Positions 16,587-24,888 of a stretch of 54,866 bases of DNA are shown in pieces. The stretch is taken from the NCBI GenBank assembly GCA_031406795.1, contig JANOHV010000053.1, positions 1-54,866 of the forward strand, read 5' to 3'. The DNA is from DATDCY01 sp031406795 [NCBI: Candidatus Rokuibacteriota bacterium] (lineage in GTDB: Bacteria > JAUVQV01). The stretch's first letter is position 1, and the number at the start of each line of letters is the position of its first letter. The notes under the pieces were generated by a model. It did not search any database, was not told the DNA's origin, and was given only the letters and a program-made list of their open reading frames with translations. A program made the translations under genes and the position numbers.

Positions 16587-17228
16587 CTAGCGGCGACGGA
16601 CGCGGCAGCGCTCGGCGATGACGATCGCGCGGAGGGCCTCCACGGCCTTCTCGATCCGGTCGTTCACCACGAGATAGTCGTATCGCTCCGCCTGCGCCAG
16701 TTCCGCGCGGGCGATGCCGAGACGCCGCTCCAGGTCGAGGGGATCGGCGCCCGAGTCGCGTCCGCGCAGCCGCCGCTCGAGCTCTTCCGTCGACGGCGGG
16801 ACGATGAAGATCAGCACCGCTTCCGCCGCCTGCGAGCGCACCTGGAGCGCCCCCTGGACGTCGATTTTGAGGAGCACGTCGTTGCCGCCGGCGAGTTCGG
16901 CCTCGACCCACCAGCACGGCGTGCCGTAGTGACGGCCGGCATACGAGGCGTGCTCGAGGAAGAAGCCCTCGCCGATGCGCTGCAGGAAATCCTCGCCCGA
17001 GAGGAAGAAGTAGTCGACCCCCTCGATTTCTCCGGGGCGTGGCGCGCGGGTGGTGGCCGTGATACAGCGGCGCAGGCGCGGCGGGCAGGTCTCCGCGCTG
17101 AAGAGCGGCGCGAGCACGGCGTCTTTGCCGGCGCCGCTCGGGCCGGAGAGCACGAACAGCTTGCCGCGCGCCGGCGCCGGGTCTTCCTGCAGGTCGGGTT
17201 CGCTTGCGACGCTCGTCACGGTTGTCAC
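16587..17228 (-). CDS. gmk: guanylate kinase
   Basis: Phosphorylates GMP to GDP with ATP. 213 aa with P-loop GPSGAGKD (about 29-36), TATTRAPRPGEIEGVDYFF (GMP-binding), FLEHASYAGRHYGTP and LLKIDVQGALQV. The catalytic fold is complete; an N-terminal tail of about 20 residues precedes the core. The start is GTG at 17228, with GATAAT 7 nt upstream and no Shine-Dalgarno, so it is probably leaderless. Divergent from the YchF-like gene, with only 30 bp between them. Confidence 0.96.
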   Translation of the reverse strand: MTTVTSVASEPDLQEDPAPARGKLFVLSGPSGAGKDAVLAPLFSAETCPPRLRRCITATTRAPRPGEIEGVDYFFLSGEDFLQRIGEGFFLEHASYAGRHYGTPCWWVEAELAGGNDVLLKIDVQGALQVRSQAAEAVLIFIVPPSTEELERRLRGRDSGADPLDLERRLGIARAELAQAERYDYLVVNDRIEKAVEALRAIVIAERCRVRRR

Positions 17229-17235
17229 CCGAGGA

Positions 17236-17250
17236 ATTATCGCATACCAT
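17236..17250. promoter_or_regulatory. overlapping divergent -10 elements for gmk and the YchF-like gene
   Basis: In the 30-bp gap, GATAAT on the minus strand (17241-17236) ends 7 nt before the gmk GTG, and TACCAT on the plus strand (17245-17250) ends 8 nt before the ATG at 17259. The -35 boxes would have to lie inside the opposite gene. Both transcripts would be leaderless. The plus-strand hexamer is the weaker call. Confidence 0.4.
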
Positions 17251-17258
17251 GCCGCACC

Positions 17259-18359
17259 ATGAAACTAGCATTGATCGGACTGGCCAACAGCGGCCGCACC
17301 ACGCTTCTCAACGCGCTCGCCGGGCTCTCGCTCGAAACGCAGCCCTACCCGAACACGGAGGGCGAGCCGCACCGCGCGGTCGTCAAGGTGCCCGACGCCC
17401 GGATCGACGAACTCGCGCGCATCTACACCCCGAAGAAGACCACCTACGCCACCGTGGATTACGTCGATTTCCTCGGTTTGATCAAGGGCGAGCCCGAGCA
17501 GAATCGCCGGGTCTTCGATTTCTTCAAAGACGCCGACGCGCTGGTGCACGTCGTGCGCGCCTTCGGGGACGAGGGCGTCCTGCACCCGCTCGAGACGGTG
17601 GACGCGCTGCGCGATTTCAACACGGTCGAGGAGGAGCTGATCCTCGCCGACCTCGAGCTGGTGGAGAAGCGCCTCGAGCGCATGGAGGAGGGGCGCAAGC
17701 GCGGCAAGCCTCCCGACGAGGGCGAACGGCGGATCCTGCAGCGGTTCAAGGAAATCCTCGAGAGCGAGCAGCCGCTGCGTCACACCGTCTTCAGCGCCGA
17801 GGAGCTCAAGGCGACGGCGCACCTGCAGTTCGTCTCGGCCAAGCCGCTGCTGCCGGTCGTGAACGTCGCCGAGGACGATCTCTCGGGCCCGCGCCGCGCG
17901 GCCCTCGAGGCGGCGTTCGCCGAGCGCCTCGCGCGCTACCCCGAATACAACCGCCCGGCCGTGCTGTTCTGTTCCGCGAAGATCGAGATGGAGATCGCGC
18001 AGCTCCCGCTCGAGGAGGCCGCGGCCTTTCTCGCAGATCTCGGGATCGCCGAGTCGGCGCGCGTGGCCGTGATCCGCGCCTCCTACGCCCTGCTCGGGCT
18101 GATCTCGTTTCTGACGGCCGGCGAGGACGAAGTGCGCGCCTGGACGATCCCGCGCGGGCTCTCGGCGCAGAAGGCCGCCGGCAAGATCCACTCGGATATC
18201 GAGCGCGGGTTCATCCGCGCGGAGACGGTCTCCTACGACGATTTCATCAAGGCCGGCGGCAGCATGAACGCGGTGAAAGCCGCCGGTGCGGCCCGCCTCG
18301 AGGGCAAGACCTACGAAGTGCGCGACGGGGACATCATCAATTTCAAGTTCAACGTCTAG
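17259..18359 (+). CDS. YchF/OLA1-like P-loop NTPase with TGS-type C-terminus
   Basis: 366 aa member of the Obg-related YchF family, ribosome-associated NTPases. G1 motif GLANSGRTT (7-15), G3-like DYVDFLGLIKG, a coiled-coil helical insertion (about 125-175) and a DUF933/TGS C-terminal domain ending in the typical YDDFIKAGG, ARLEGKTYEVRDGDIINFKF. The invariant P-loop Lys is Arg (G-R-T-T), which is odd for a nucleotide hydrolase and may weaken ATP binding. It is shorter and more diverged than E. coli YchF, so it may be a paralogue. Confidence 0.88.
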   Translation: MKLALIGLANSGRTTLLNALAGLSLETQPYPNTEGEPHRAVVKVPDARIDELARIYTPKKTTYATVDYVDFLGLIKGEPEQNRRVFDFFKDADALVHVVRAFGDEGVLHPLETVDALRDFNTVEEELILADLELVEKRLERMEEGRKRGKPPDEGERRILQRFKEILESEQPLRHTVFSAEELKATAHLQFVSAKPLLPVVNVAEDDLSGPRRAALEAAFAERLARYPEYNRPAVLFCSAKIEMEIAQLPLEEAAAFLADLGIAESARVAVIRASYALLGLISFLTAGEDEVRAWTIPRGLSAQKAAGKIHSDIERGFIRAETVSYDDFIKAGGSMNAVKAAGAARLEGKTYEVRDGDIINFKFNV

Positions 18360-18381
18360 GTCCAATGGGGAGGAAATGAAC

Positions 18382-18753
18382 ATGAGTAGATCGGCACGCG
18401 TAACGATTCTGTCGGCCGGACTGCTGCTGCCGCTTCTTTTCGCGCACCGCAGCGTCGCCGGCCAGTTCGAGGACGCCGTCGCCCGGGGCGAAAAGCTTTT
18501 CGCCGACGCCAGCCTGGGCACGAACGGCAAGAGCTGCAACAGTTGCCACACCGATTCGGGCAAGGGGGACAGCGCGCTCACCGGCCGGTCGCCCTTCCCC
18601 AAAGTCTTCTCGATGGCGAAGCAGATGCGGACCCTCGACCAGACCATCCAGGGCTGCATCATGGGCGCCCTGAAAGGCCAGCCGCTGCCCTGGGACGACG
18701 CGCGCCTCACCGATCTCGCGACATATGTGAACTCGCTGTACCTGAAGAAATAG
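18382..18753 (+). CDS. exported monoheme c-type cytochrome
   Basis: 123 aa with a Sec signal peptide (about 1-28) and one heme motif CNSCH. The C-terminal helix region with CIMGALKGQPLPWDD and LTDLATYVNSLY looks like class I cytochromes of the SoxX/c553 type, with a Met as possible sixth ligand. ATG at 18382 is preferred to 18376 because AGGAAA lies 7 nt upstream. It follows the YchF gene by 22 nt and precedes glk by 19 nt. The redox partner is unknown. Confidence 0.85.
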   Translation: MSRSARVTILSAGLLLPLLFAHRSVAGQFEDAVARGEKLFADASLGTNGKSCNSCHTDSGKGDSALTGRSPFPKVFSMAKQMRTLDQTIQGCIMGALKGQPLPWDDARLTDLATYVNSLYLKK

Positions 18754-18772
18754 CCTGCTCGCCACGCGACCC

Positions 18773-19750
18773 GTGCGCAGGATCCTCGCCGCGGACATCG
18801 GCGGCACGAACAGTCGATTCGGCTACTTCGAGACCGGCGGCGACGGCGGGCTTTCGCGGCGCGCCACGAAATGGCTGCGCACCCGGGAGGCGCGCTCCTT
18901 CGGCCACTTGCTCGAGATGCTGCGGGCCACGGACTTCCCGCTCGCCCCGGAGGAGGCCGACGTCGCCGTCGTCGCGATCGCCGGCCCGGTGCTCGGCGGC
19001 GTGCGCAGCGCACCCCCATTCATCCCCTGGGCCGTTGATTTCTCGCGCGCCGCCGGCGAATTCGGTCTCCGTCGCTCGCTGCTGATCAACGACTTTGCCG
19101 CGCAGGCCTTCGCCACGCGATCAGCGGCGGTGGCGACCGCGCGGCCGATCATGCCGGGTCGGGCGGTGGATGGCGCCGGCGTTGGCGTCCTTGGCGCGGG
19201 CACCGGTCTCGGGCAGGCGGCCCTCCTGCCCGACGGCAGCGGCGGGTACGTCGCGATCCCCTCGGAAGGCGGCCACGCGGAATTCCCGCTGGTGGGCCGG
19301 GAGGAGTTCGCTCTCGGGGAGTTCCTGCGCAAGGAACTGGGCGTGGCGCGGCTGACGAGCACCATGGTCGTCTCCGGGGCGGGGTTGAGCAACATTCACT
19401 GGCATCTCACCGGACGCCGCCTGCGGCCGGAGGAGGTCACCGCCGAGTTCTCCCCCGGATCGTCGACCCTGGCCTGGGCCGCGCGTTTCTATGGCCGTGT
19501 CTGCAAGCTATTCGCCCTGCAGGCGGCGGCCTTCGGCGGCATGTACGTCGCCGGTGGCGTCGCCGCCCACGCCCCGGAGCTGCTCACGCACGCAGCGTTC
19601 GCGGAGGAGTTCCGCACCTCGGTCAACATGGCGGAACTGCTGCGGGAGATCCCGGTGTCGCTGATCACGGACCAGGAGAGCGGCCTCTGGGGAGCGGCAT
19701 TCCTCGGGGCTCAGGAACTGCAGGATCGCCCCGACAAGCGCGGGGAATGA
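18773..19750 (+). CDS. glk: glucokinase
   Basis: Phosphorylates glucose to glucose-6-phosphate with ATP. 325 aa, Glk family of the proteobacterial type: phosphate-1 motif ADIGGTNSRFGYFE, substrate region LLINDFAAQAFA with the catalytic Asp, GAGTGLGQA (phosphate-2), SEGGHAEFP and the ATP-binding VAGGVAAHAPELL. GTG start at 18773. The position fits the glycolytic genes at the left end and malQ at the right end of the window. Confidence 0.93.
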   Translation: MRRILAADIGGTNSRFGYFETGGDGGLSRRATKWLRTREARSFGHLLEMLRATDFPLAPEEADVAVVAIAGPVLGGVRSAPPFIPWAVDFSRAAGEFGLRRSLLINDFAAQAFATRSAAVATARPIMPGRAVDGAGVGVLGAGTGLGQAALLPDGSGGYVAIPSEGGHAEFPLVGREEFALGEFLRKELGVARLTSTMVVSGAGLSNIHWHLTGRRLRPEEVTAEFSPGSSTLAWAARFYGRVCKLFALQAAAFGGMYVAGGVAAHAPELLTHAAFAEEFRTSVNMAELLREIPVSLITDQESGLWGAAFLGAQELQDRPDKRGE

Positions 19751-19778
19751 GCGTCCCCGCGGCGCTCGCCCGCGCCCG

Positions 19779-20318
19779 CTACCAGCGGCGCGGGCGGCCG
19801 ACGTCCAGGTGGACGAAACCCGTGCGCGGGTAGTAGCCGACCCCGCCGACGGACAGCGAGAGGGCCGCGTCGCGGACCTGGCGCAGCGGGCGGTTCTCGA
19901 AGCAGATGTCCACGGCTTCCCCGGTGAGATGCAGGCTGCGCTCGGCCACCTGTCCGGGGCTCTCCTCGCGCAGCATCGCGTTAGTTGCGGCTGAGCGGAA
20001 GCCGGAGATCACCTGCACCGGAGCGGGGCCATTCAGGGACACGGTCACCGCGAAGACCAGGTCGATGAGCCGCGGGTCTATCCGCCGGCTCTCCCCCGTG
20101 CGGTGGTCGCGAAGCAGGCTGTCGATCTGCTCGAGCGCCGCGGGGACGTACGCCCCGCGTTCCCAGTAACACGCGTCGAGCCGCTCGTCCGTGTGCAGGT
20201 TGTGGAAGGCGACCCTGCGGAACTCCCGCTTCGGCGCGCGCGTGGCTCCCGCCAAGCCGGGGAAGAGGAACGAAGCGGTCCCCCACGCGGCAAGGGCAAG
20301 AAAACGGCGGCGGCTCAC
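19779..20318 (-). CDS. Tat-exported YcbK-like DUF882 peptidase-fold protein
   Basis: 179 aa, DUF882/peptidase M15A-like (YcbK) protein of the periplasm, expected to act on peptidoglycan. It starts with a Tat signal SRRRFLALAAWGTASFLF (about 2-19). The zinc-peptidase fold is marked by VISGFRSAATNAML, the metal ligands SLHLTGEAVDI (His...Asp) and GVGYYPRTGFVHLDVG (His). The start is GTG at 20318, overlapping the stop of a 22-codon upstream ORF. It lies downstream of the LdtD-like gene, as ycbB-ycbK do in E. coli. Confidence 0.88.
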   Translation of the reverse strand: MSRRRFLALAAWGTASFLFPGLAGATRAPKREFRRVAFHNLHTDERLDACYWERGAYVPAALEQIDSLLRDHRTGESRRIDPRLIDLVFAVTVSLNGPAPVQVISGFRSAATNAMLREESPGQVAERSLHLTGEAVDICFENRPLRQVRDAALSLSVGGVGYYPRTGFVHLDVGRPRRW

Positions 20319-20383
20319 GGGCGCCACCCGCGCGGGGCATCGCCCCGTCGAACCGTGCTGCGGCGAACGGTATCCCGATCCAT
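20315..20383 (-). CDS. possible 22-codon leader ORF ahead of the YcbK-like gene
   Basis: ATG at 20383 opens MDRDTVRRSTVRRGDAPRGWRP without its last residues counted as a domain; it is Arg-rich, and its TGA (20317-20315) overlaps the GTG start of the YcbK-like gene as GTGA. TATATT at 20397-20392 ends 8 nt upstream, so the leader ORF would be read from a leaderless mRNA and could feed ribosomes to the weak GTG start by termination-reinitiation. Supported only by position and promoter; the peptide itself may be irrelevant. Confidence 0.4.
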   Translation of the reverse strand: MDRDTVRRSTVRRGDAPRGWRP

Positions 20384-20391
20384 GGTGGTGC

Positions 20392-20397
20392 AATATA
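20392..20397 (-). promoter_or_regulatory. -10 element for the YcbK-like transcript
   Basis: TATATT on the minus strand, 8 nt before the leader-ORF ATG. The -35 is poor. It would let the YcbK-like gene be expressed independently of the LdtD-like gene. Confidence 0.4.
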
Positions 20398-20434
20398 CGC
20401 CCCCTGCGGCGTTCCGGCCACCGTTTTTCGGCAG

Positions 20435-20460
20435 GTTGCACCGGGAAGTCCCGGCGCAAC
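20435..20460. other. stable hairpin between the LdtD-like and YcbK-like genes
   Basis: GTTGCACCGGG and CCCGGCGCAAC pair over 11 bp with one mismatch around AAGT. There is no T tract on either side, so it is more likely an mRNA-stability or attenuating structure than an intrinsic terminator. Confidence 0.4.
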
Positions 20461-20503
20461 GGCGAAGTCTCACGCCGCAGGTGCGTTTTGCTGCGGAGTC
20501 TGC

Positions 20504-22174
20504 CTACCGGATCGCGAGCGGTTGCGCAAGCGACTCGAGCAGCGCGGCATCCCGCCCGTAGAGGTCTTCGCGCAGTTGCAGCGCGCCGTCGCGATCGACC
20601 CAGGCCGTCCAGGAGAGCAGGTAGACCGGCAGCGGCTCGGGGAGCCGGAGGTTGACGGGTGATCCGGCCGCGATCGTCTCCTCGATCCGCGCGCGCGGCC
20701 ACGCCGGGTCGGCGGCGAGGAGCCGCTCGGCGAGGTCGAGTGCCCGTTCGACACGGATGCATCCGGAACTGAAGGCCCGCTCGGCGCGTGCGAAGAGCCC
20801 GTGCGACGGCGTGTCGTGCAGGTAGATGTCGTGCCGGTTCGGGCTCTGGAACTTGATGCGGCCGAGGGCGTTGTTCGGCCCGGGGTCCTGGCGCAGCCGG
20901 TACGGGAAGTGGGACTTGGAGAGGCGCGTCCAATCGACGTCGGCGGGATCGATCTCGCGCCACTCCTCTCCCGAGGCGGCGAAGACCTTGAAGCCGTGGT
21001 CCTCGAGGAAGTAAGGGTCATCGAGGATCAGCGGCAGCTTGTCCTCGATTGCGATCTTCAACGGGACCGTCCAGGTGGGGTTGATCAGGATGCCCGTGAT
21101 CTCGCCGGTGAAGAAAGGGGTGCGCCGCGCCAGGCGTCCGGCGATGACGCGCATCTCGAGCGCCGGCGCCTGCGGTTCGGTCAGCGCGAGGCTGAAATCG
21201 GCGATGTTCACCACCAGGTGGCGCGGGCCGAGGTCCCGGGGGAGCCAGCGCAGCCGTTCGAGATTGGCCTCGATCTGGCGTGCGCGCTGGAGCGCCGGAG
21301 TATTCAGCTGCGCCAGCGATTGCCGCCCGGCGATCCCATCGGGTTCCAGGCCGTGCCGCGTTTGAAATCGCCGGAGCGCGTCCGCGAGCGGGCCGTCGAA
21401 GAGTTCGCCGCGCGCATCGACGCCGGGAGCGAGTTCGCCGGTGGCGGCGAGGCGCCGGCGCAGCGCCGCCACCCGGGGGCTGCGGTCGCCTTCACGCATC
21501 GTCGGTCCCCCGGGGATGAGCGGCCAACCTCCCGCGGCGGCGATTGCCCGCTGGGAGGCGAGCGCCTCACGCAGACGGCGGTAGTCGGCGCGCACCGGCG
21601 GCAGGGCGCCGAGTGTGGCGGCGAGGTGGCCCTGCTCGAGCGCGGTGGTGAGCAGGAAGACCAGGTCGCGCCCCCGGCCGGTGATGTTCCACTCGGGTTC
21701 GACGGCCTCCGGGCGCGTGCGCCCCGATGTCTGGTGCGCGGCGTAGAGGAAGAAGGCGTCCGTGAGGAGCAGGTCGAGGTCGAACGCATCGCCGCTGACT
21801 GCGAAGTCCGCCGCGGCGCTGCCCCCGTCGTTTGCCGGCCGGAGCCGCGCGAGCAGGGTTTCGATTGCCGCGAGATGGTAATCGGCGGGGCGAAGCCCCT
21901 CGCGATCGGCGGTTCGCAGCGCGGACAACAAGGCCTCGACCTGGGGCGAGAGCGTTGCCGCGTCGCTCCAGACCGGACGCTGCCCGCGACCGCCATAGAA
22001 TCGACGAAGATCCTCGCGGCTCAGGAGAGGCTCGCCGGCAGCGGTACCCGACGCAAGCCGTGCCGCGATCCCCGGGGACTCCGGGCCGGGCGGCGCGTGG
22101 AACTCGGCCTGCGCCGCAGCGGCCGCGACGAAGAGGTAGACCGCGAATCCGAGCCGAAACAGGATCGACGCCAT
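20504..22174 (-). CDS. L,D-transpeptidase, YcbB/LdtD type
   Basis: 556 aa periplasmic enzyme that forms 3-3 cross-links in peptidoglycan. Signal peptide (about 1-23), an N-terminal scaffold domain, a peptidoglycan-binding segment (about 235-290, AALRRRLAATGEL...LRRFQTRHGLEPDG) and a YkuD catalytic domain: HDTPSHGLF and SSGCIRVE, with catalytic Cys near 472. Length and domain order match E. coli LdtD. The ATG at 22174 is the only sensible start, without a good ribosome binding site. Downstream is the YcbK-like gene. Confidence 0.93.
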   Translation of the reverse strand: MASILFRLGFAVYLFVAAAAAQAEFHAPPGPESPGIAARLASGTAAGEPLLSREDLRRFYGGRGQRPVWSDAATLSPQVEALLSALRTADREGLRPADYHLAAIETLLARLRPANDGGSAAADFAVSGDAFDLDLLLTDAFFLYAAHQTSGRTRPEAVEPEWNITGRGRDLVFLLTTALEQGHLAATLGALPPVRADYRRLREALASQRAIAAAGGWPLIPGGPTMREGDRSPRVAALRRRLAATGELAPGVDARGELFDGPLADALRRFQTRHGLEPDGIAGRQSLAQLNTPALQRARQIEANLERLRWLPRDLGPRHLVVNIADFSLALTEPQAPALEMRVIAGRLARRTPFFTGEITGILINPTWTVPLKIAIEDKLPLILDDPYFLEDHGFKVFAASGEEWREIDPADVDWTRLSKSHFPYRLRQDPGPNNALGRIKFQSPNRHDIYLHDTPSHGLFARAERAFSSGCIRVERALDLAERLLAADPAWPRARIEETIAAGSPVNLRLPEPLPVYLLSWTAWVDRDGALQLREDLYGRDAALLESLAQPLAIR

Positions 22175-22231
22175 ATACCGAGATGGTGGTGGTTCGAAAA
22201 GGCGATGTCAATGAAGGATCTCATGCGGGGG

Positions 22232-22391
22232 GCAATCCTTCAGTGAGGGGTAGCGAAATCAGTACCGTTCGCCCTGAGCTTGTCGAAGGGAGCTTGTGGA
22301 TAGGACAAATTTCCGTTCATGGTTCGACCGTTCGTCAAGCTCACGGCTCACCACGAACGGAAAGAGTTTCCGCGCTTCACTGAAGGATTAC
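22232..22391. mobile_element. IS66-type MITE, copy A
   Basis: 160-bp non-coding element. Ends GCAATCCTTCAGTGA and TCACTGAAGGATTAC (the left outer base pair varies from GTAA) are inverted repeats. Flanks TGCGGGGG (22224-22231) and TGCGGGTG (22392-22399) are an 8-bp target duplication with one change. The interior carries palindromes of the GTTCGTCAAGCTCACGG/CCGTTCGCCCTGAGCTTG type. Opposite orientation to copies B and C. GTAA-type ends and 8-bp duplications are the IS66 signature (established knowledge), but no transposase is present. Confidence 0.85.
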
Positions 22392-22399
22392 TGCGGGTG

Positions 22400-22599
22400 C
22401 CCTCTGCGTCGGCCGCTGCGCTGGCCGGGGGCCAGCGGCTCGTTGACATTCACGGAGCATCATCGGAGAATTGGCGCCAGGTATCGTCAAACTGCATAGC
22501 GCAAGGCTCTTCGGGCGCTGCTTGCCGGGCAACGCGAGCGAAGGATTTCCGGCCCGGGTTGCCTCATTGCGAGCGTTGGGAGATTGCGCCTGATCGGCA
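22400..22599. other. non-coding stretch upstream of the cyclase gene
   Basis: No convincing ORF. It holds a candidate promoter (22443-22471) and a degraded repeat around CTTGCCGGGCAACGCGAGCG and TTGCCTCATTGCGAGCG, which resembles common bacterial REP-like sequence. Confidence 0.5.
22443..22471 (+). promoter_or_regulatory. candidate promoter of the cyclase-FecR operon
   Basis: TTGACA (22443-22448), a 17-bp spacer and GAGAAT (22466-22471), about 130 nt before the cyclase start. The -35 is perfect and the -10 is moderate. Confidence 0.4.
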
Positions 22600-24888
22600 G
22601 TGACGTCCAATGAGCAAAGCGCGCGAAGTCCCGAGGTGGTCGTGAGCGGGGGACGTCACCCGCGGTTTTTCCCGGCGGCCGCCGTCGTCGGGCTTCTGGG
22701 CCTGGTCGGCTTTGTCTGCGACCTCGCCCCGCCGGTCCGCCGTCTGGAGGAATCCGTCGGCCTCGGCCTGCTCTTCAGGGCGCGGGGTTTGCGCCGACCC
22801 CCGCCCGACGTGGTGGTCATCGGTATCGACGCTGCCGCCGCCCGGCGCCTGAACCAGTCGGAACGACCGGACAAGTGGCCGCGCGAGCTGCACGCGCGTC
22901 TGCTCGAGCGCCTTGCGGAAGCGGGAGCGGCGGCCGTCGCTTTCGATCTGACTTTCGATCAGCCGCAGCCGGGGGAGTCGGACCGGATCTTCGCGGACGC
23001 GATCCGGAAGTCCGGAAACGTCGTGATCTGCGAAAATCTGCGCCAGCAGAATCTGTCGTTCGCGCTCGCGGGCGGTGCGAGCGTCGTGCGCATTGAAACC
23101 GCGACTCCCCCGATCCCGCCCCTGGCCGAGGTCGCGGCGACCGCCCCTTTCCCTTTGCCCAAGTCTCCGTCCCGCGTGAGCCGGTACTGGAAGTTCAAGA
23201 GCGGCGCCGGCGACCAGCCCACGTTGCCCGTGGTGCTCTTCGCTCTTCATGCGCGGCCGGTTCGTGCCGGCTTCCTCGCCCTGCTGGAGGAAGTCGACCC
23301 CGAGGCGGCGTCCCGCCTTGCCGCAGCGTCCGGGGACGCCTCGACAGCCCCGGGCGTCGCACGCAGCGTCCGGGCGATGCGCAACTTGGCGCTTGGCGAC
23401 CCGTCCCTCCCGCGCAGGATGATCGCGCGATTGCAACGCAATGGCCGCGGTCTGCCGGAGCGGGAGCAACTGCTGCTGGGATCTCTGGTGAAACTCTATC
23501 TCGACGACGACGCTCCCTATCTCGATTTCTTCGGCCCCGCGGGGACGCTGACCACGGTCCCTTACGACGCCGTCCTCGCTGGCACTGCCGGGGCCGGGGG
23601 CGAGTTCCGCGGCAAGGCGGTTTTCGTCGGCCTCTCGGAGATGGCCCGCGTGGAACAGCGCGACAGCTTCGTAACCGTGTTCTCGCGGGCGGACGGCATC
23701 GATCTCAACGGCGTGGAGATCGCCGCGACGGCTTTCGCCAACCTGCTGGAAGATCGTCCGGTTCGCCAACTCGACCAGCGGCTGCGGCTGACTGTGCTGT
23801 TCGTCTGGGCAGGGGTCGCCGGGGCGATCTGCAGCTTTCTGTCGCCGACAGCCGCCGCGGGCCTGGTCGCGGCGCTGTCCGCGGCCTGGTTTGCCCTCGC
23901 CGCCGCGTGGTTCGGCTCCGCCGCCGTCTGGGTTCCGCTGGTCGTGCCCCTGCTCATTCAGTCGCCCCTCGCCTGGCTCGGCACCTTGTCGTGGCGCTAC
24001 ATCGAGGAGAAGCGCGGCCGCCGCGCGCTCGAGCGGGCGTTCGGCTACTACCTTCCCGCCCCGGTTGTCGCGCGGCTCGCGGCGCAGATCCGCGAGCCGG
24101 GTGGCGATAGCAGCACCGTCTACAGCGTTTGCCTCTTCACCGACGTCGCCCGGTACACCGGGCTCGCGGAGACGATGGAGCCGGACCGGCTGCGCGATCT
24201 CATGAACGATTACTTCGGAATCCTCTCCGCGAAAGTCGCGGAGCACGGCGGCAGAATCTCCGACCTCGTCGGCGACTCGATGCTCGCAGTCTGGGTCTCG
24301 CCCCACGCGGACGCCGCGCTCACCGCGAACGCCTGCCGGGCGGCCGCGGCCATCGACGCCGCGGTCAACCGCGCCGGGCCGTCCGCGCCGCGCCCCGCGC
24401 TCGCGACCCGCATCGGCGTCCACGCCGGCTACGTCTCGCTCGGGGATGTTGGCGCGGGCGGGCACTTCGAGTACACTCCCATCGGGGACATCGTGAACAC
24501 GGCTTCACGGGTCGAAGGCTTGAACAAGAAGCTCGGCACCAGCGTCCTGGTTTCCGCCGAGTTGAAAAATGGGTGCGAGGGGTTCCTGACCCGGGAACTC
24601 GGCTCGTTCCTTCTGTCCGGCAAGAGCAGGCCCGTGGAGGTTTTCGAGTTGCTCGGTCCCCGGGGCGAGGGCACTGCCAGCCGGCAGTTGCTCTGCACCG
24701 CCTTCGAGGCAGGCTTGCCGGCCTTTCGCCGCGCACAGTGGAGCGCGGCCGCTGGGTACTTCCGGCGCTGTCTCGAGATCGACGGTGAGGACGGCGCCTC
24801 CCGGCTCTACCTCGCGCTCTGCGACGAGTACCTGCTCAAGCCGCCGGCGGGCGGCTGGAAAGGCACGGTGCGTATCGATGAGAAATAG
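22600..24888 (+). CDS. CHASE2-domain transmembrane adenylate cyclase
   Basis: 762 aa. An N-terminal helix (about 25-43) is followed by an extracytoplasmic CHASE2 sensor (about 55-385; GLRRPPPDVVVIGIDAAAAR), a cluster of three helices (about 395-465), a class III cyclase domain (about 500-690) and a C-terminal helical, TPR-like tail. The cyclase keeps both metal-binding Asp (LFTDVARYTG near 514 and VGDSM near 558), the FEYTPIGDIVN loop and the transition-state Asn/Arg (NTASR), so it should make cAMP. The start (GTG 22600) is uncertain; later GTGs are possible. Its stop overlaps the FecR-TPR gene by 11 nt, indicating strict co-expression. Confidence 0.88.
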   Translation: MTSNEQSARSPEVVVSGGRHPRFFPAAAVVGLLGLVGFVCDLAPPVRRLEESVGLGLLFRARGLRRPPPDVVVIGIDAAAARRLNQSERPDKWPRELHARLLERLAEAGAAAVAFDLTFDQPQPGESDRIFADAIRKSGNVVICENLRQQNLSFALAGGASVVRIETATPPIPPLAEVAATAPFPLPKSPSRVSRYWKFKSGAGDQPTLPVVLFALHARPVRAGFLALLEEVDPEAASRLAAASGDASTAPGVARSVRAMRNLALGDPSLPRRMIARLQRNGRGLPEREQLLLGSLVKLYLDDDAPYLDFFGPAGTLTTVPYDAVLAGTAGAGGEFRGKAVFVGLSEMARVEQRDSFVTVFSRADGIDLNGVEIAATAFANLLEDRPVRQLDQRLRLTVLFVWAGVAGAICSFLSPTAAAGLVAALSAAWFALAAAWFGSAAVWVPLVVPLLIQSPLAWLGTLSWRYIEEKRGRRALERAFGYYLPAPVVARLAAQIREPGGDSSTVYSVCLFTDVARYTGLAETMEPDRLRDLMNDYFGILSAKVAEHGGRISDLVGDSMLAVWVSPHADAALTANACRAAAAIDAAVNRAGPSAPRPALATRIGVHAGYVSLGDVGAGGHFEYTPIGDIVNTASRVEGLNKKLGTSVLVSAELKNGCEGFLTRELGSFLLSGKSRPVEVFELLGPRGEGTASRQLLCTAFEAGLPAFRRAQWSAAAGYFRRCLEIDGEDGASRLYLALCDEYLLKPPAGGWKGTVRIDEK

